This document shows positions 36,616 through 45,528 of a stretch of 64,000 nt of DNA, piece by piece (within the stretch, counting starts at the first letter, position 1; every line of letters starts with the position of its first letter). This DNA comes from CBDCZY01 sp965224745. Lineage in GTDB: Bacteria; Pseudomonadota; Gammaproteobacteria; Methylococcales; Methylomonadaceae. The stretch covers positions 310,001 to 374,000 of the forward strand of contig CBDCZY010000009.1 in assembly GCA_965224745.1 (NCBI GenBank). Reading direction: 5' to 3'. The translations under genes were made by a program, and so were the position numbers. A model generated the notes under the pieces. It did no database searches. It saw only the letters and a list, made by a program, of their open reading frames with translations, and was not told the DNA's origin.

Positions 36616-37590
36616 CTATTTTTCGACATGACCACCAAACTGCTCGCGCATCGCTGATAGTATTTTTTCAGAAAAGGTATGATCTTGACGTGATCGAAAA
36701 CGAGTGTAGAGCGAAGCAGTTAATACATCAGCAGGTACTGCTCGTTCAACCGCTGCTTGCACTGTCCACCGCCCCTCCCCTGAATCGTTGACAAACCCTG
36801 AGTATCTTGATAAATCAGGATCTTGCAACAAGGCAATGGCCGTTAAATCCAACAACCAGGAACCAATCACGCTGCCACGGCGCCAAACTTCCGCAATTTC
36901 CTTAAGATCAAATTCGTAACGATGTTCTTCCGGTACGTTCTCAGAATCAGCACTTCGAAGAATATCAAAACCTTCCCCATAAGCTTGCATCAACCCATAC
37001 TCTATACCATTGTGGATCATTTTGACAAAATGACCTGCTCCCGCTGGACCGCAATGTAAATAACCTTCTTCGGCAGTCCCGCCGGTTTGTTCTCCACGGC
37101 CTGGGGTCCGCTCAATGTCCCCTCGCCCAGGTGCTAATGCTGTTAGTATAGGATCAATATATTTCACAGCTTGATCCTCCCCTCCCACCATCATGCAGTA
37201 ACCGCGTTCGAAACCCCAAACACCTCCGCTTGTTCCCACATCGATATATTTGATACCAGGGGTTTCCAGAGATTTAGCTCGAGCAACATCATCTTTGTAA
37301 TTAGAGTTTCCTCCGTCTATGATGATATCACCTTCACTCATGAGGTCTGCAAGAGCAGCCACCGTTTTATCGGTGATATCACCCGCAGGCACCATACACC
37401 AAACCACTCGGGGTGCAGGTAATTGCGCAATTAAATCTGCTAACGAATTGGCCCCCTTAGCTCCAGATTCCTCAAGTTTTTTTACACTCTCCTGGCTCAA
37501 ATCATAGCCAATACACTGATGACCCTTTGTCATAATACGTTTAGCCATATTAGCCCCCATACGTCCCAGGCCAATCATTCCTATTTCCAT
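36616..37590 (-). CDS. gnd: 6-phosphogluconate dehydrogenase, decarboxylating (short, YqeC type)
   Basis: 324 residues, much shorter than the 470-residue E. coli Gnd; the short class is usually NAD-preferring. Rossmann GLGRMGANMAKRI, IDGGNSNYKDD, the substrate motif GTSGGVWGFERGYCMMVGG and KMIHNGIEYGLMQAYGEGF with the catalytic lysine. First gene of gnd-zwf-opcA. Confidence 0.94.
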   Translation of the reverse strand: MEIGMIGLGRMGANMAKRIMTKGHQCIGYDLSQESVKKLEESGAKGANSLADLIAQLPAPRVVWCMVPAGDITDKTVAALADLMSEGDIIIDGGNSNYKDDVARAKSLETPGIKYIDVGTSGGVWGFERGYCMMVGGEDQAVKYIDPILTALAPGRGDIERTPGRGEQTGGTAEEGYLHCGPAGAGHFVKMIHNGIEYGLMQAYGEGFDILRSADSENVPEEHRYEFDLKEIAEVWRRGSVIGSWLLDLTAIALLQDPDLSRYSGFVNDSGEGRWTVQAAVERAVPADVLTASLYTRFRSRQDHTFSEKILSAMREQFGGHVEK

Positions 37591-37816
37591 TTCATTTCCT
37601 CAAGTTAGGTTGGTCGAAAAAATAAGCATTATAGATTAATTGTTAAACTAAAAGACTGTTAGCCATATTCAATGCCAAACCACTAAGAGTCAACTGTTAG
37701 TTTTTCATTTTGTGCATTACATCAAATTTTTATCTCATTGATACTCAGCAATTTGACTAATATTAAGCTACTCTCTAAAAACCGTTCATGCTCTTGCTAA
37801 TTAATAAGGTACTCAT
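37591..37816. other. spacer between divergent gnd and the HD-GYP gene
   Basis: AT-rich; promoters for both directions expected. Nothing specific recognised. Confidence 0.4.
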
Positions 37817-37972
37817 TTGGATCGTCAATCTGATAGTTTGCATGCTGTTGCAACAAAGCATCTAAAAACAGGAATGCTTGTCTGTCAACTCTACAGGCCA
37901 TGGCTAATATCGGCGTATTCTATGCAAGGATGCCGCTTTAACAACAAAACGAATTAAAAAACCTCAAGGTTT
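37817..37972 (+). pseudogene. frame-broken DUF3391 N-terminal domain of the HD-GYP gene
   Basis: From TTG 37817 (AGGT six bases before) the same frame as the HD-GYP gene reads VATKHLKTGMLVCQLYRPWL, the start of a DUF3391 domain, then stops at TAA 37955-37957. The rest of the domain (NELKNLKVYAKEIKTND) is readable in another frame over 37950-37990. The domain is thus split by a frameshift, and the downstream gene begins with only its tail. Confidence 0.6.
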
Positions 37973-39103
37973 ATGCCAAAGAAATCAAAACCAATGATTG
38001 ATACTAATACTGTGGGAAAAGAAACTTTTAACACTGATCTCGCATTAGCAGAGAACGCACAGGATCATAGTAATGGTCTGATCAAAGAGTTTATCACCGA
38101 TGTGAGAATTGGCAGCGGCATCGACATTAGTTCGGCCCACAAAGCGGTCGCAGAATGCGTAACATGTGTGTTGCGATCAACTGATGCTTCACTATTGTTA
38201 ACCCAAATCAAAGAAGTAGAAGAATATACATCTCAACACAGTATTAATGCGACGTTATTATCGATAATTCTAGGTAAAGAATTGGGATTCTCAGAGGCCG
38301 AGCTCAACCAGCTGGGTCTTTGCGCAATGCTGCATGACGTGGGTAAGATGCTTATACCGTTCGATATTTTATTCAAACCGGGTAAGCTCAGTCAGACAGA
38401 AATGAACATCATGAAAAGCCATGCCGAGAAAGGTCGTAACATTCTACTCGATACCAAAGATGTAATACCGGCGGCAGTTGATGTCGCTTATAGTCATCAT
38501 GAGCGTCTTGATGGCCAGGGTTACCCAAGAAATCTTGCTGGTAATGATATCTCGCTTTATACCCGTATAGTTACTATCGCCGATATATATGATGGGATTG
38601 TTAGCGATAGTGTTTATAAAAAGGGCCAAACCCATTTGGATGCCATTAATATTTTAGATAAATTAAGCGGTCAACAACTGGATAGCAACCTGGTCATGAA
38701 ATTCATCAAAGCGCTGGGTATTTATCCACCTGGTAGCATCGTCGAAATGAGTAATGGTGAAGTTGCGCTAGTCTTACAACCCCATCATTCCAAACAAACG
38801 CGGCCGAAAATTTTAAAACTTCTAGATGAAGATAAAAAAACAAAGCCACTTAAATTCGTCGATTTAGCTATCTCTTCCAAGGATCTAAACGGCCAAACAT
38901 ATACCATCAAAAAAATTATAAAGCCGGATGATTACGGTATTAACCTAGCCCGTTTTTTTAACAAAGGGTTACTAAAAAACACCCTGACTGAGCAATCTTC
39001 AGAAACCATAAAAAAGCATTTCTGCAGTATCATTATGCCAGCAGCCGATAACGCTCGTAATGAATTTATCCTGGAGGACGAACAGTACTATTTGACAAAA
39101 TGA
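37973..39103 (+). CDS. HD-GYP domain protein, probable cyclic-di-GMP phosphodiesterase
   Basis: 376 residues. HD-GYP core is intact: HDVGK at 121-125, HHE at 175-177 and GYP at 183-185 (SHHERLDGQGYPR), plus the downstream TRIVTIADIYDGI. Hydrolyses c-di-GMP in known members. The usual N-terminal DUF3391 module is broken upstream (see 37817-37972), so ATG 37973 gives a truncated form, which may still be expressed. Confidence 0.88.
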   Translation: MPKKSKPMIDTNTVGKETFNTDLALAENAQDHSNGLIKEFITDVRIGSGIDISSAHKAVAECVTCVLRSTDASLLLTQIKEVEEYTSQHSINATLLSIILGKELGFSEAELNQLGLCAMLHDVGKMLIPFDILFKPGKLSQTEMNIMKSHAEKGRNILLDTKDVIPAAVDVAYSHHERLDGQGYPRNLAGNDISLYTRIVTIADIYDGIVSDSVYKKGQTHLDAINILDKLSGQQLDSNLVMKFIKALGIYPPGSIVEMSNGEVALVLQPHHSKQTRPKILKLLDEDKKTKPLKFVDLAISSKDLNGQTYTIKKIIKPDDYGINLARFFNKGLLKNTLTEQSSETIKKHFCSIIMPAADNARNEFILEDEQYYLTK

Positions 39104-39552
39104 GGGCATAAATTAACATGGCTGTTTCCTATTGTTGATTAAACCCTTCATTTTAAATCTTTTAGATACCTTCTGTATCTGAACCAACTTTTCCAAGATT
39201 GTTTTACTCCCTGTTACCGATTTAAAAACTTCCTATCTTTTCCAAACGTAGTAGTGTCTTTCCGATTGTGGTTAATTAAATAGATTGGGCTGATGAATGA
39301 AGCATTGGCTTAATGACGGCAATAACAACTCTAATTTCCAAGCTATTTAACATTCAGCCATCAAGGTTTCATTACCTATTTTGATTATTTGGTTGTGGTA
39401 TGTTTAAATCCTCCAGACACTTTTACTTGCCTTGATTGGTATCGATATTACATGGCAATATCAGTATTGTAGTTAGATGTTGTGGCTTTTCACCTCTCCG
39501 CAGAATCTGACAGAATAATCGATAACGAGGTGATATTTGAGGGAAAATTGAT
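39104..39552. other. intergenic stretch without recognised features
   Basis: About 450 bp; no coding signal, RNA gene or clear repeat seen. Confidence 0.4.
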
Positions 39553-40083
39553 ATGAAAAGTCTTACAGCGCTTTCTTTTAGCATTGGTGGTTTAGCGGGT
39601 CTTGCTACATTCTTGGCCGTCGGGCCACTGAGTGGCGTCTTTTTCATCTGGGCGGCAACTATAGCATGGGCCGCTTATTTTGCATTAGGAGCTGACGAAG
39701 TAGCGGCAAAAAATACCGTTGTGTGTGGTATTTTTGGTACATTCATGGCTTGCTATTCCGCTTATCTTATTGCAGGCATTGCAGACGATGCGATGCTTGG
39801 CTTTCCATTAATGGCCGCTATATATGTCACTCTGACAGTTGTTGCAATGTGCCTTGCATCAAAGATTCCAGCCTTATCCGCAATACCCGTCACTGTTTTA
39901 GGTTACTCAGCTACTTTCGCCTATCTTTTGCAAACCCCTGATATGTTGGCCAGAGAAGTTCTGCTCAAAACCTCCCTGGAAAACCCCATGATGGTCATTT
40001 CTATCTCCTTTGCTGTCGGCGTAGGTTTTGGTATCGCGTCTGCAAAGCTTGCAGCCGCTATGACTACTGTTGCAGACGATTAA
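39553..40083 (+). CDS. DUF1097 family membrane protein
   Basis: 176 residues with five to six hydrophobic segments, e.g. ALSFSIGGLAGLATFLAVG, GVFFIWAATIAWAAYFALGA and MMVISISFAVGVGFGIASA. Pattern and length fit DUF1097 inner-membrane proteins of unknown function. Single gene. Confidence 0.7.
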   Translation: MKSLTALSFSIGGLAGLATFLAVGPLSGVFFIWAATIAWAAYFALGADEVAAKNTVVCGIFGTFMACYSAYLIAGIADDAMLGFPLMAAIYVTLTVVAMCLASKIPALSAIPVTVLGYSATFAYLLQTPDMLAREVLLKTSLENPMMVISISFAVGVGFGIASAKLAAAMTTVADD

Positions 40084-40347
40084 GAAAAAACTATTTAACG
40101 CAAATGTTTGTAAAGTATAAGCTGAGCTGATGATGGAGGAACATTGGTTTAATTTAGTGGTTACTGGTATTTTGTCAGTTCAATTCTGGTGATACTGGTT
40201 TCTTGTGAGTATTAAAGACTTTCAGCTTAGTTAACCTTTCTCTTAAAAAAATTGCCGTAAAACCTAAATGGATATACTTTTTGGTGAAGCAAGGAAGCTT
40301 GGCAAATCTGTCCTGAGTAAATGACTCGGTAAATTAGTTTCTGAACA

Positions 40348-41734
40348 GGGTGGAGCCTTAAAATGATGTTTTCAAATATAACATTGAGCCCCATATTGAT
40401 TAATCTTCTCCCAGAATTGTTGCCATCGACTGCCTGACTGTACAAGACTTCGCAGACTCAATATCACCCCTGCTCCTTGGTTTTTCCAGCGCATCCCCGA
40501 ACAACATAAGCGTTGTTTGACCAAGGTTTTACAAGCCGCCTCAGTAACCCCTGAACCAATCGGTAACCGGGCAGCCGTATGCGCGGCATAATTCATTTGA
40601 TGCTGATGATTATTAAAGTAAGTCAATGCTTGAACCAACTCTTCTTGAACGGATTGGGACAAGCCTTGTTTTCGCGTTAACCCCTCCATCTCCTGAATTA
40701 ACGCGTTAACCGCTCCTGACTCATGCTTCAGTTGATGACACCGTTCTGATAGCCATGCGGCTCTTTTGGGTTTTGCTGTTTTCTGTGAAAATGCAGCATA
40801 AGCCACTTTGCCAAGATATTCCGTGACATGATAAAAATCGAGTAATTGACGGTCTGTATGGGGGGTTAAAAATGACCAGTTATCTTTGGCGCCATCAGCA
40901 ATACCCAGATAAAGGGCGTCAGGATAGAGCGCTTTGATCCGCTGGATTTCTTTCTCATAACGTTGCTTAAAGGTTCCCTTGCCATATTCAGGCGGAGCAC
41001 CCAAATACAGCGAGTGCAAACGCTGGCCTTCCGCATCATAAAAGGACAGTGCGCCGACCATCGCTTCACGCCAGCCGTCTTCTTGCATCAAAATATAGGC
41101 ACCATCCAAACTAAACACAATGGTTGAAACGGGGGCATCGAATGCCGGCAACGTATACGTCCACTCTTCTTCTCTGGCCTGAGCAATGCCGCCGACCCAA
41201 TCCGCCATATTCTGGATATAGGATTTGGTGATGCTTCGGTTGTGGTTGGCTTCAAAATCGTAGCAAACTGCTTGGGCATTCATCTGCGCATATTTGTGCG
41301 CGACTTGCTGGGCTAATCGCGGCGTTCCGCCTCGAATAATACGCGCGTTCACGTCCAGTGGACACCACACTTTGCCGCCTTTTGAGGTTTGGTAGGTATA
41401 GCGCTTGATTTCGACGACTCCGTAAGGCGTTTGATAGTGTTTCTCACTGGGGGTTTTAGCGGTCCATTTGATACCCCCGGTTTGCAGTGCGCGTCCATCG
41501 GTATCAAAATTTTCCAAGGCTTTTCCGGTGGCCAGCAGTCCAACTTCGTTGCAGGCATTTTGAATCGCATCTTCTGCTTCCAGCAGAGAGCCGTCTATAG
41601 TCACTTTAACTTCTATCGTCAGTTCGTTTCCGGTGCGAGCAATGAGTTGTGCCATTTTTGAAATAACCCGTATGATTTAGTTTCAACAAGTTATATCATA
41701 TATCTATAAATAACATCAAGTATAGGCTGCACCC
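40348..41734 (-). mobile_element. ISKra4 family insertion sequence with 8-bp target duplication
   Basis: Inverted repeats start GGGTGGAGCC (40348) and end GGCTGCACCC (41734), with further matches to TGATGTT inward. The flanks 40340-40347 and 41735-41742 are both TCTGAACA, an 8-bp target duplication. Length 1387 bp. Intact ends and duplication indicate a recent, complete copy. Confidence 0.92.
40372..41655 (-). CDS. ISKra4 family transposase
   Basis: 427 residues, full length. Phrases typical of ISKra4: YQTPYGVVEIKRYTYQTSKGG, FSLDGAYILMQEDGWREAMVG (first catalytic D), YLGIADGAKDNWSFL (second D), LLDFYHVTEYLGKVAYAAF and the C-terminal RLPIGSGVTEAACKTLVKQR with the catalytic E. Only gene of the element at 40348-41734. 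Confidence 0.92.
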   Translation of the reverse strand: MAQLIARTGNELTIEVKVTIDGSLLEAEDAIQNACNEVGLLATGKALENFDTDGRALQTGGIKWTAKTPSEKHYQTPYGVVEIKRYTYQTSKGGKVWCPLDVNARIIRGGTPRLAQQVAHKYAQMNAQAVCYDFEANHNRSITKSYIQNMADWVGGIAQAREEEWTYTLPAFDAPVSTIVFSLDGAYILMQEDGWREAMVGALSFYDAEGQRLHSLYLGAPPEYGKGTFKQRYEKEIQRIKALYPDALYLGIADGAKDNWSFLTPHTDRQLLDFYHVTEYLGKVAYAAFSQKTAKPKRAAWLSERCHQLKHESGAVNALIQEMEGLTRKQGLSQSVQEELVQALTYFNNHQHQMNYAAHTAARLPIGSGVTEAACKTLVKQRLCCSGMRWKNQGAGVILSLRSLVQSGSRWQQFWEKINQYGAQCYI

Positions 41735-41986
41735 TCTGAACACATTGTTAACCCAGGAACAAATAATTGAAATTTCTGATTTACATGATTTATCAATCAA
41801 GTAGCGATCCATGTTGCTGTTGCATAACCATCCAATACTAGCTCCGCCCATTATCTCAATCTGTAGCTCAAAAATGCCCTCTCTCGAAAGCCTATTTCAG
41901 ACAACAACGGGGTATATCACTAATCACTAATCACTAAGTTTGTGTTCTCTAATTATCTGCCTATCATTTTCTAAACGGGTTACAGA

Positions 41987-42278
41987 TTAATTTTTTTGAC
42001 CCTCCATTCTTTCATCGACCAATTTTTTTAGATTCTCAATACTCGAACTTTGATCACCGTTTAGTTGTGCGCCTGCTATCGATTTTTTTGCTTGTACATA
42101 ATCATGTTTTAGATAATGTAAGGCGGAAAGCATAAAGGCTTGATCGGTATTCGGAATATTTCCCTCAGTGGAATATTGGCCCATAACTTGATCAATCATT
42201 AGCCGACCGCTGTTCTCAAGTTGAAGAGATTGTAAAGAGCTTGGATCTATCCGAAAGGCTCTACGCATAGCCCATACC
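41987..42278 (-). pseudogene. C-terminal fragment of an interrupted gene
   Basis: MRRAFRIDPSSLQSLQLENS ... ALHYLKHDYVQAKKSIAGAQ, ending VDERMEGQKN. It looks like the helical, TPR-like C-terminus of a larger protein that I cannot name. The frame runs straight into the target duplication (42269-42278) of the ISAs1 element, and the same frame continues beyond it at 44262-44204. The ATG at 42268 is therefore an internal methionine, not a true start. Confidence 0.7.
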
Positions 42279-42294
42279 CAGGGCTAATTTGTTC

Positions 42295-43056
42295 TTAAGC
42301 CAGACCCTCTGCTACACAAGGCTTTGCTCTGTTATTTGTAATCTTTAAATAATCCAGAACGGCTCTTGTTTTCTTATTCAATTGCCTCATTTTTTTCGAA
42401 ACACCCGTGCTTCCCTTTGATTTAATGAGTCCAATAGCAAATCGTCTAAGACGGGTCATGTTTTCAGGGCCAAAGCCTGTGCGAATGGTTGAGCGGTCTT
42501 CATCAAACACCCAGTCAATAATATAATGACTCACTTCAACTGACCAGTGTCCTCGCACTTTGTGCAAAACAGTTTGAGGGCTGACTTCCTCTTCTGTTCT
42601 ACTGGTAACGCCGTAGGCGGTTACCCCTGTCGTTTGACCGCTTTTTTTATCCGTTATTTCTCTCTCTATTTTATAAGCCTGGGCAACATGCGGAAATGTG
42701 ACATAAGCGTTCAACTGAGAGGTTGTCCAGATTCTTCTAATTTCTATTCGCCCATGCCCCACAGATACTTTGTCTTCATAATCAGCCTGGCGGGTGACGG
42801 TTGAAAAATAGACTTCAATATCTTCTAGCAATGTGGGTTGATTGGCTTTAACACTCAAATAGTAATGTGCCTTACGCTGCTCCACCAGATATTCGGCAAA
42901 CTCTGTTTGTGTATTAATGGCATCACTGGTGATATCCTTGTTTCGAATGGGGATTAGAGCCAGCAGAATAGGTGCAAACTTGATTTCATTACTCTGCTTC
43001 ACTTCATCCGAACCGTGTCCAACAGGTAATGTTCCTACTTTTTTTGGGCGTAGCAA
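42295..43056 (-). CDS. ISAs1 transposase, C-terminal part in -1 frame
   Basis: About 250 residues from KVGTLPVGHGSDEVKQSNEI on, including ISAs1 core phrases ILLALIPIRNKDITSDAINTQ, YYLSVKANQPTL, the RGHWSVEVSHYIIDWVFDED block with the last acidic residue, and LRRFAIGLIKS. It has no proper start of its own; it is entered by -1 slippage from the upstream frame at the A AAA AAG heptamer (43044-43038), or it represents a frame broken at a 7-A run. Confidence 0.85.
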   Translation of the reverse strand: MLRPKKVGTLPVGHGSDEVKQSNEIKFAPILLALIPIRNKDITSDAINTQTEFAEYLVEQRKAHYYLSVKANQPTLLEDIEVYFSTVTRQADYEDKVSVGHGRIEIRRIWTTSQLNAYVTFPHVAQAYKIEREITDKKSGQTTGVTAYGVTSRTEEEVSPQTVLHKVRGHWSVEVSHYIIDWVFDEDRSTIRTGFGPENMTRLRRFAIGLIKSKGSTGVSKKMRQLNKKTRAVLDYLKITNNRAKPCVAEGLA

Positions 43057-44087
43057 ATGCCTGTGCCATGCCCAACCGCACTCATTATCTGGGTTTGCCG
43101 CCCTTTCTCGTCAATGGCGTTGCACATCGTTTTACCATCAATGGCTAATGACTCGTCATCCTGTGCATAAACAGTATTCCAGGCGATAAAGGCCGCTTCG
43201 AGCTCGCTGGGGTCAACTCGCGTCAACACATCTCTAATAATGCTGAGACTGGGAACCGTGTATCGTCCTTTTTCATAACGGCAGCGGAAATGTTCTCTGG
43301 ATTTATGGCTGAGACTGTCAGCCCAGTCGAAAATAGCTTCGTAACTTCGCATCCCACAAAGTACCGCACCCGCCGCAATTCCCAGTACGGTTGAAAGTCG
43401 ATGTCGCCGCCCTTGTGGGCGCCGAGGGTCGTTTATATCCATAAAGAAACTCGGTAATGATCGCATTTGCTGTTTTGTTATTTTCATTTTTATCTCACCT
43501 AGATTGAAATGATGACTCAATTGAGGTTGAGATAAAACCGCTTGTGCTCGTCTATGCAGGGGTTTAACAAAGATCAGTTTGTTCTGTTCTGACTGAGCAG
43601 AATAGCCTGCCGTTGTTCTACGAAAACCACGGGTCATTCCAATTGCCTGCCAGTTGCTTGCTCTATAAACACCGCCGTGAAATCGCTCTGGGTCGACAAA
43701 GGTTTCAACCAGAACAACGGGGTGCTGATATTTTTCAACCCAGTCAGTGGACAAGCGCTTAAGACACAGTGACAGAATGCGTGAGCCCAGGTTTTTTTCA
43801 GTGAAGGAGGGAAGTATCAAAAACCGGCTGTTGTTAACAATCAATTTTAGGCGCCCCGTCTGGTGACGATAACCCCAGCCTATCCACTGATCACGCGCCG
43901 TACATTTTAATGCAGCGGCTGAAAAACTGATCAGTGCAACCCATTGTGACTGATAGGTCGACACGTACCAGAGGGTTTCACCAATTTTTGGAATAGCGCC
44001 CAGATAATGGTGAGTTTCCATTAACAAGGCATAGGCTGACTCTTCATGTTTTAATATGGGTCTCACTGATATCTGTGATAACGGCAT
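43035..44087 (-). CDS. DUF4338/DruA-like domain fused to ISAs1 transposase N-terminus
   Basis: 350 residues. Residues about 1-185 are a DUF4338 (DruA-like) domain: LMETHHYLGAIPKIGETLWY, GRLKLIVNNSRFLILP, NLGSRILSLCLKRLSTDW and VETFVDPERFHGGVYRASNW. After a linker, MKITKQQMRSLPSFFMDIND begins an ISAs1 transposase N-terminus, with DDESLAIDGKTM supplying the first catalytic aspartate. The frame ends YAQKK-stop at 43035 right after the slippery A AAA AAG. This is part of an IS, not of a Druantia defence locus. Confidence 0.88.
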   Translation of the reverse strand: MPLSQISVRPILKHEESAYALLMETHHYLGAIPKIGETLWYVSTYQSQWVALISFSAAALKCTARDQWIGWGYRHQTGRLKLIVNNSRFLILPSFTEKNLGSRILSLCLKRLSTDWVEKYQHPVVLVETFVDPERFHGGVYRASNWQAIGMTRGFRRTTAGYSAQSEQNKLIFVKPLHRRAQAVLSQPQLSHHFNLGEIKMKITKQQMRSLPSFFMDINDPRRPQGRRHRLSTVLGIAAGAVLCGMRSYEAIFDWADSLSHKSREHFRCRYEKGRYTVPSLSIIRDVLTRVDPSELEAAFIAWNTVYAQDDESLAIDGKTMCNAIDEKGRQTQIMSAVGHGTGICYAQKK

Positions 44088-44203
44088 AGTTTTTTATCTC
44101 AATAAACTTCTTAAAAACTATACTGCGTTATTATGGGTTTGTCCAATTTAAGGGCTATCTCTTTGCTCTTTATAGCCTGTATGGGTAGAACAAATTAGCC
44201 CTG

Positions 44204-44262
44204 AGCCCATACCCCTCTCGATAGATCGCCACCAGCGGCAGATGCTAGGGCATAACCTAATT
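44204..44262 (-). pseudogene. upstream remnant of the gene at 41987
   Basis: On the minus strand 44262-44204 reads QLGYALASAAGGDLSRGVWA in frame with MRRAFRIDPSS once ISAs1 and one duplication copy are removed. The 5' part of the gene beyond 44262 is gone: IS1 abuts here and its other flank (45027 on) does not continue the frame. Confidence 0.65.
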
Positions 44263-45026
44263 GGCATTGCTAATTTAGTATAGTTTTATGTTAGAATTAA
44301 ATTTTTGATATCTTTCTAAAGAGAGCGAGAAATTTAATGGAATGCCCTAAATGCAAATCTAATAAAAACATCAAAGATGGTATCGTAAAACAAAAGCAGC
44401 GTTACAAATGTAAAGAATGTAATTTTCGATATACTGTTGCTAGTGGCTCGGGAGCCAAACCATTCTATTTAAGAAAGATGGCTCTTCAATTATATCTTGA
44501 AGGATTAGGGTTTCGTTCAATTGGTCGGGTTTTGAACGTAAGCAATGTCACGGTACTAAATTGGATTAGATCCTTTGGTGAGCAAGTTGCCGAATTGAAA
44601 AGTCCTGAACAAGTGATTTATGCTGAGATGGATGAAATGCATACCTATGTGGGTCAAAAAAAAGCTATAAATGGATATGGATTGCTGTTGATAGATATGG
44701 GAAAAAATTCATCAATTTCATTGTTGGCGACCGAAGCGTACAGACAGGACAAAAACTCTGGGAAGGAATTGAAGATCAATTAAATGGAACAATAGCAACC
44801 GATTATTGGCAGCCCTATGAACATTTTATTCCTAGCGAAAAACACGTTCAATCCAAAGCTGAAACATACACAGTTGAAGGCTACAATAGTATCTTTAGAC
44901 ATTTTCTTGCACGAATGAGAAGAAAGACAAAATGTTACACAAAAAGTGTTCGAATGCTTGAGCTGTCTATATTACTCTTAATGCATAAAAGAAATGGAAC
45001 GTTAACTATACTAAATTAGCAATGCC
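44263..45026 (+). mobile_element. IS1 family element
   Basis: 764 bp, the IS1 size. The first 21 bases (44263-44283, GGCATTGCTAATTTAG...) and the last 21 (45006-45026) are perfect inverted copies. The flanks do not share an 8-9 bp duplication, which suggests a deletion or recombination next to the element after insertion. Confidence 0.9.
44337..45019 (+). pseudogene. IS1 family transposase, frame-shifted
   Basis: The first frame (to 44783) has the zinc finger CPKCKSN...YKCKECNFRY, an HTH (GFRSIGRVLNVSNVTVLNWI) and EMDEMHTYVGQKK. The sequence then continues in the -1 frame from the 8-A run at 44656-44663: WIWIAVDRYGKKFINFIVGD ... IATDYWQPYEHFI ... VEGYNSIFRHFLARMRRKTK, stop at 45017-45019. 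In E. coli IS1 the programmed shift lies earlier, before the catalytic domain, so this one may be an inactivating indel or a different programmed site. Confidence 0.8.
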
Positions 45027-45396
45027 GAATATATAACGTCACCTGGCCTGCAATCAGCCGATTCTATTGAGGTATGTCTCATTGCCAGATAAGTAAGAAT
45101 AATGCTTACGGCATTTCGCCAGTACTCAATATGAGCAAGAGTAATGACAGTAAAATTTTGCCCTGAAGACAAAATTTTGTTTTGAAGTGACGTTATTTTT
45201 TTCTACTGGCTTAAGATCAATACTGATGCAGTCGATAGTCTTGACAGTTTTCGTGCAGAAAAGTTTAAGTATCGTGTAGGACAATGAGTATTTGAGATTA
45301 AGCTATCCGCGATTTTAAGGGTTGACTATGGGTTTAACAGCCTGACTGTTTCCCTTGCATTGTTAATGAGAATGCTTTAGTTTAGATTATCCGTTT
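45027..45396. other. spacer between IS1 and the TPP riboswitch
   Basis: About 370 bp. Contains a 9-bp inverted repeat AAAATTTTG/CAAAATTTT at about 45152-45178 without an adjacent T-run. The thiC promoter should be near its right end. No gene seen. Confidence 0.4.
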
Positions 45397-45476
45397 GGCT
45401 AGGGGTGCTGTGCTTTAAGCAGAGCTGAGAAAAACCCTTTGAACCTGATACCGGCTAGCACCGGCGTAGGAAAGCC
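45397..45476 (+). promoter_or_regulatory. TPP riboswitch (THI element) of thiC
   Basis: Conserved core pieces in order: GGCTAGGGGTGC, GCTGAGA, CCCTTTGAACCTGAT and CCGGCTAGCACCGGCGTAGG, closed by AAGCC. P1 pairs GGCT (45397-45400) with AGCC (45473-45476). AGGAAA at 45468-45473 can instead pair with TTTCCT at 45481-45486, a hairpin that overlaps the P1 3' strand and may be part of the expression switch. High TPP should shut off thiC. Confidence 0.95.
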
Positions 45477-45528
45477 TGTATTTCCTGCGTCTTGTTATTG
45501 AACAATAAAGTAATTTAGGATACATAAC

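Larger units (their letters stand above)
42279..44203 (-). mobile_element. ISAs1 family element with 10-bp target duplication
   Basis: Ends are CAGGGCTAATTTGTTCT (42279) and AGAACAAATTAGCCCTG (44203), a perfect 17-bp inverted repeat. Flanks 42269-42278 and 44204-44213 are both AGCCCATACC; 8-10 bp duplications are the rule for ISAs1. 1925 bp, longer than a plain ISAs1 because the transposase carries an N-terminal DUF4338 (DruA-like) domain. It interrupts the gene at 41987. Confidence 0.93.

Noticed and set aside
43035..44087. DruA-like (DUF4338) domain as part of a Druantia anti-phage system
   Set aside because: The domain is fused to an ISAs1 transposase inside an element with perfect ends and a target duplication; no other Druantia gene is nearby.
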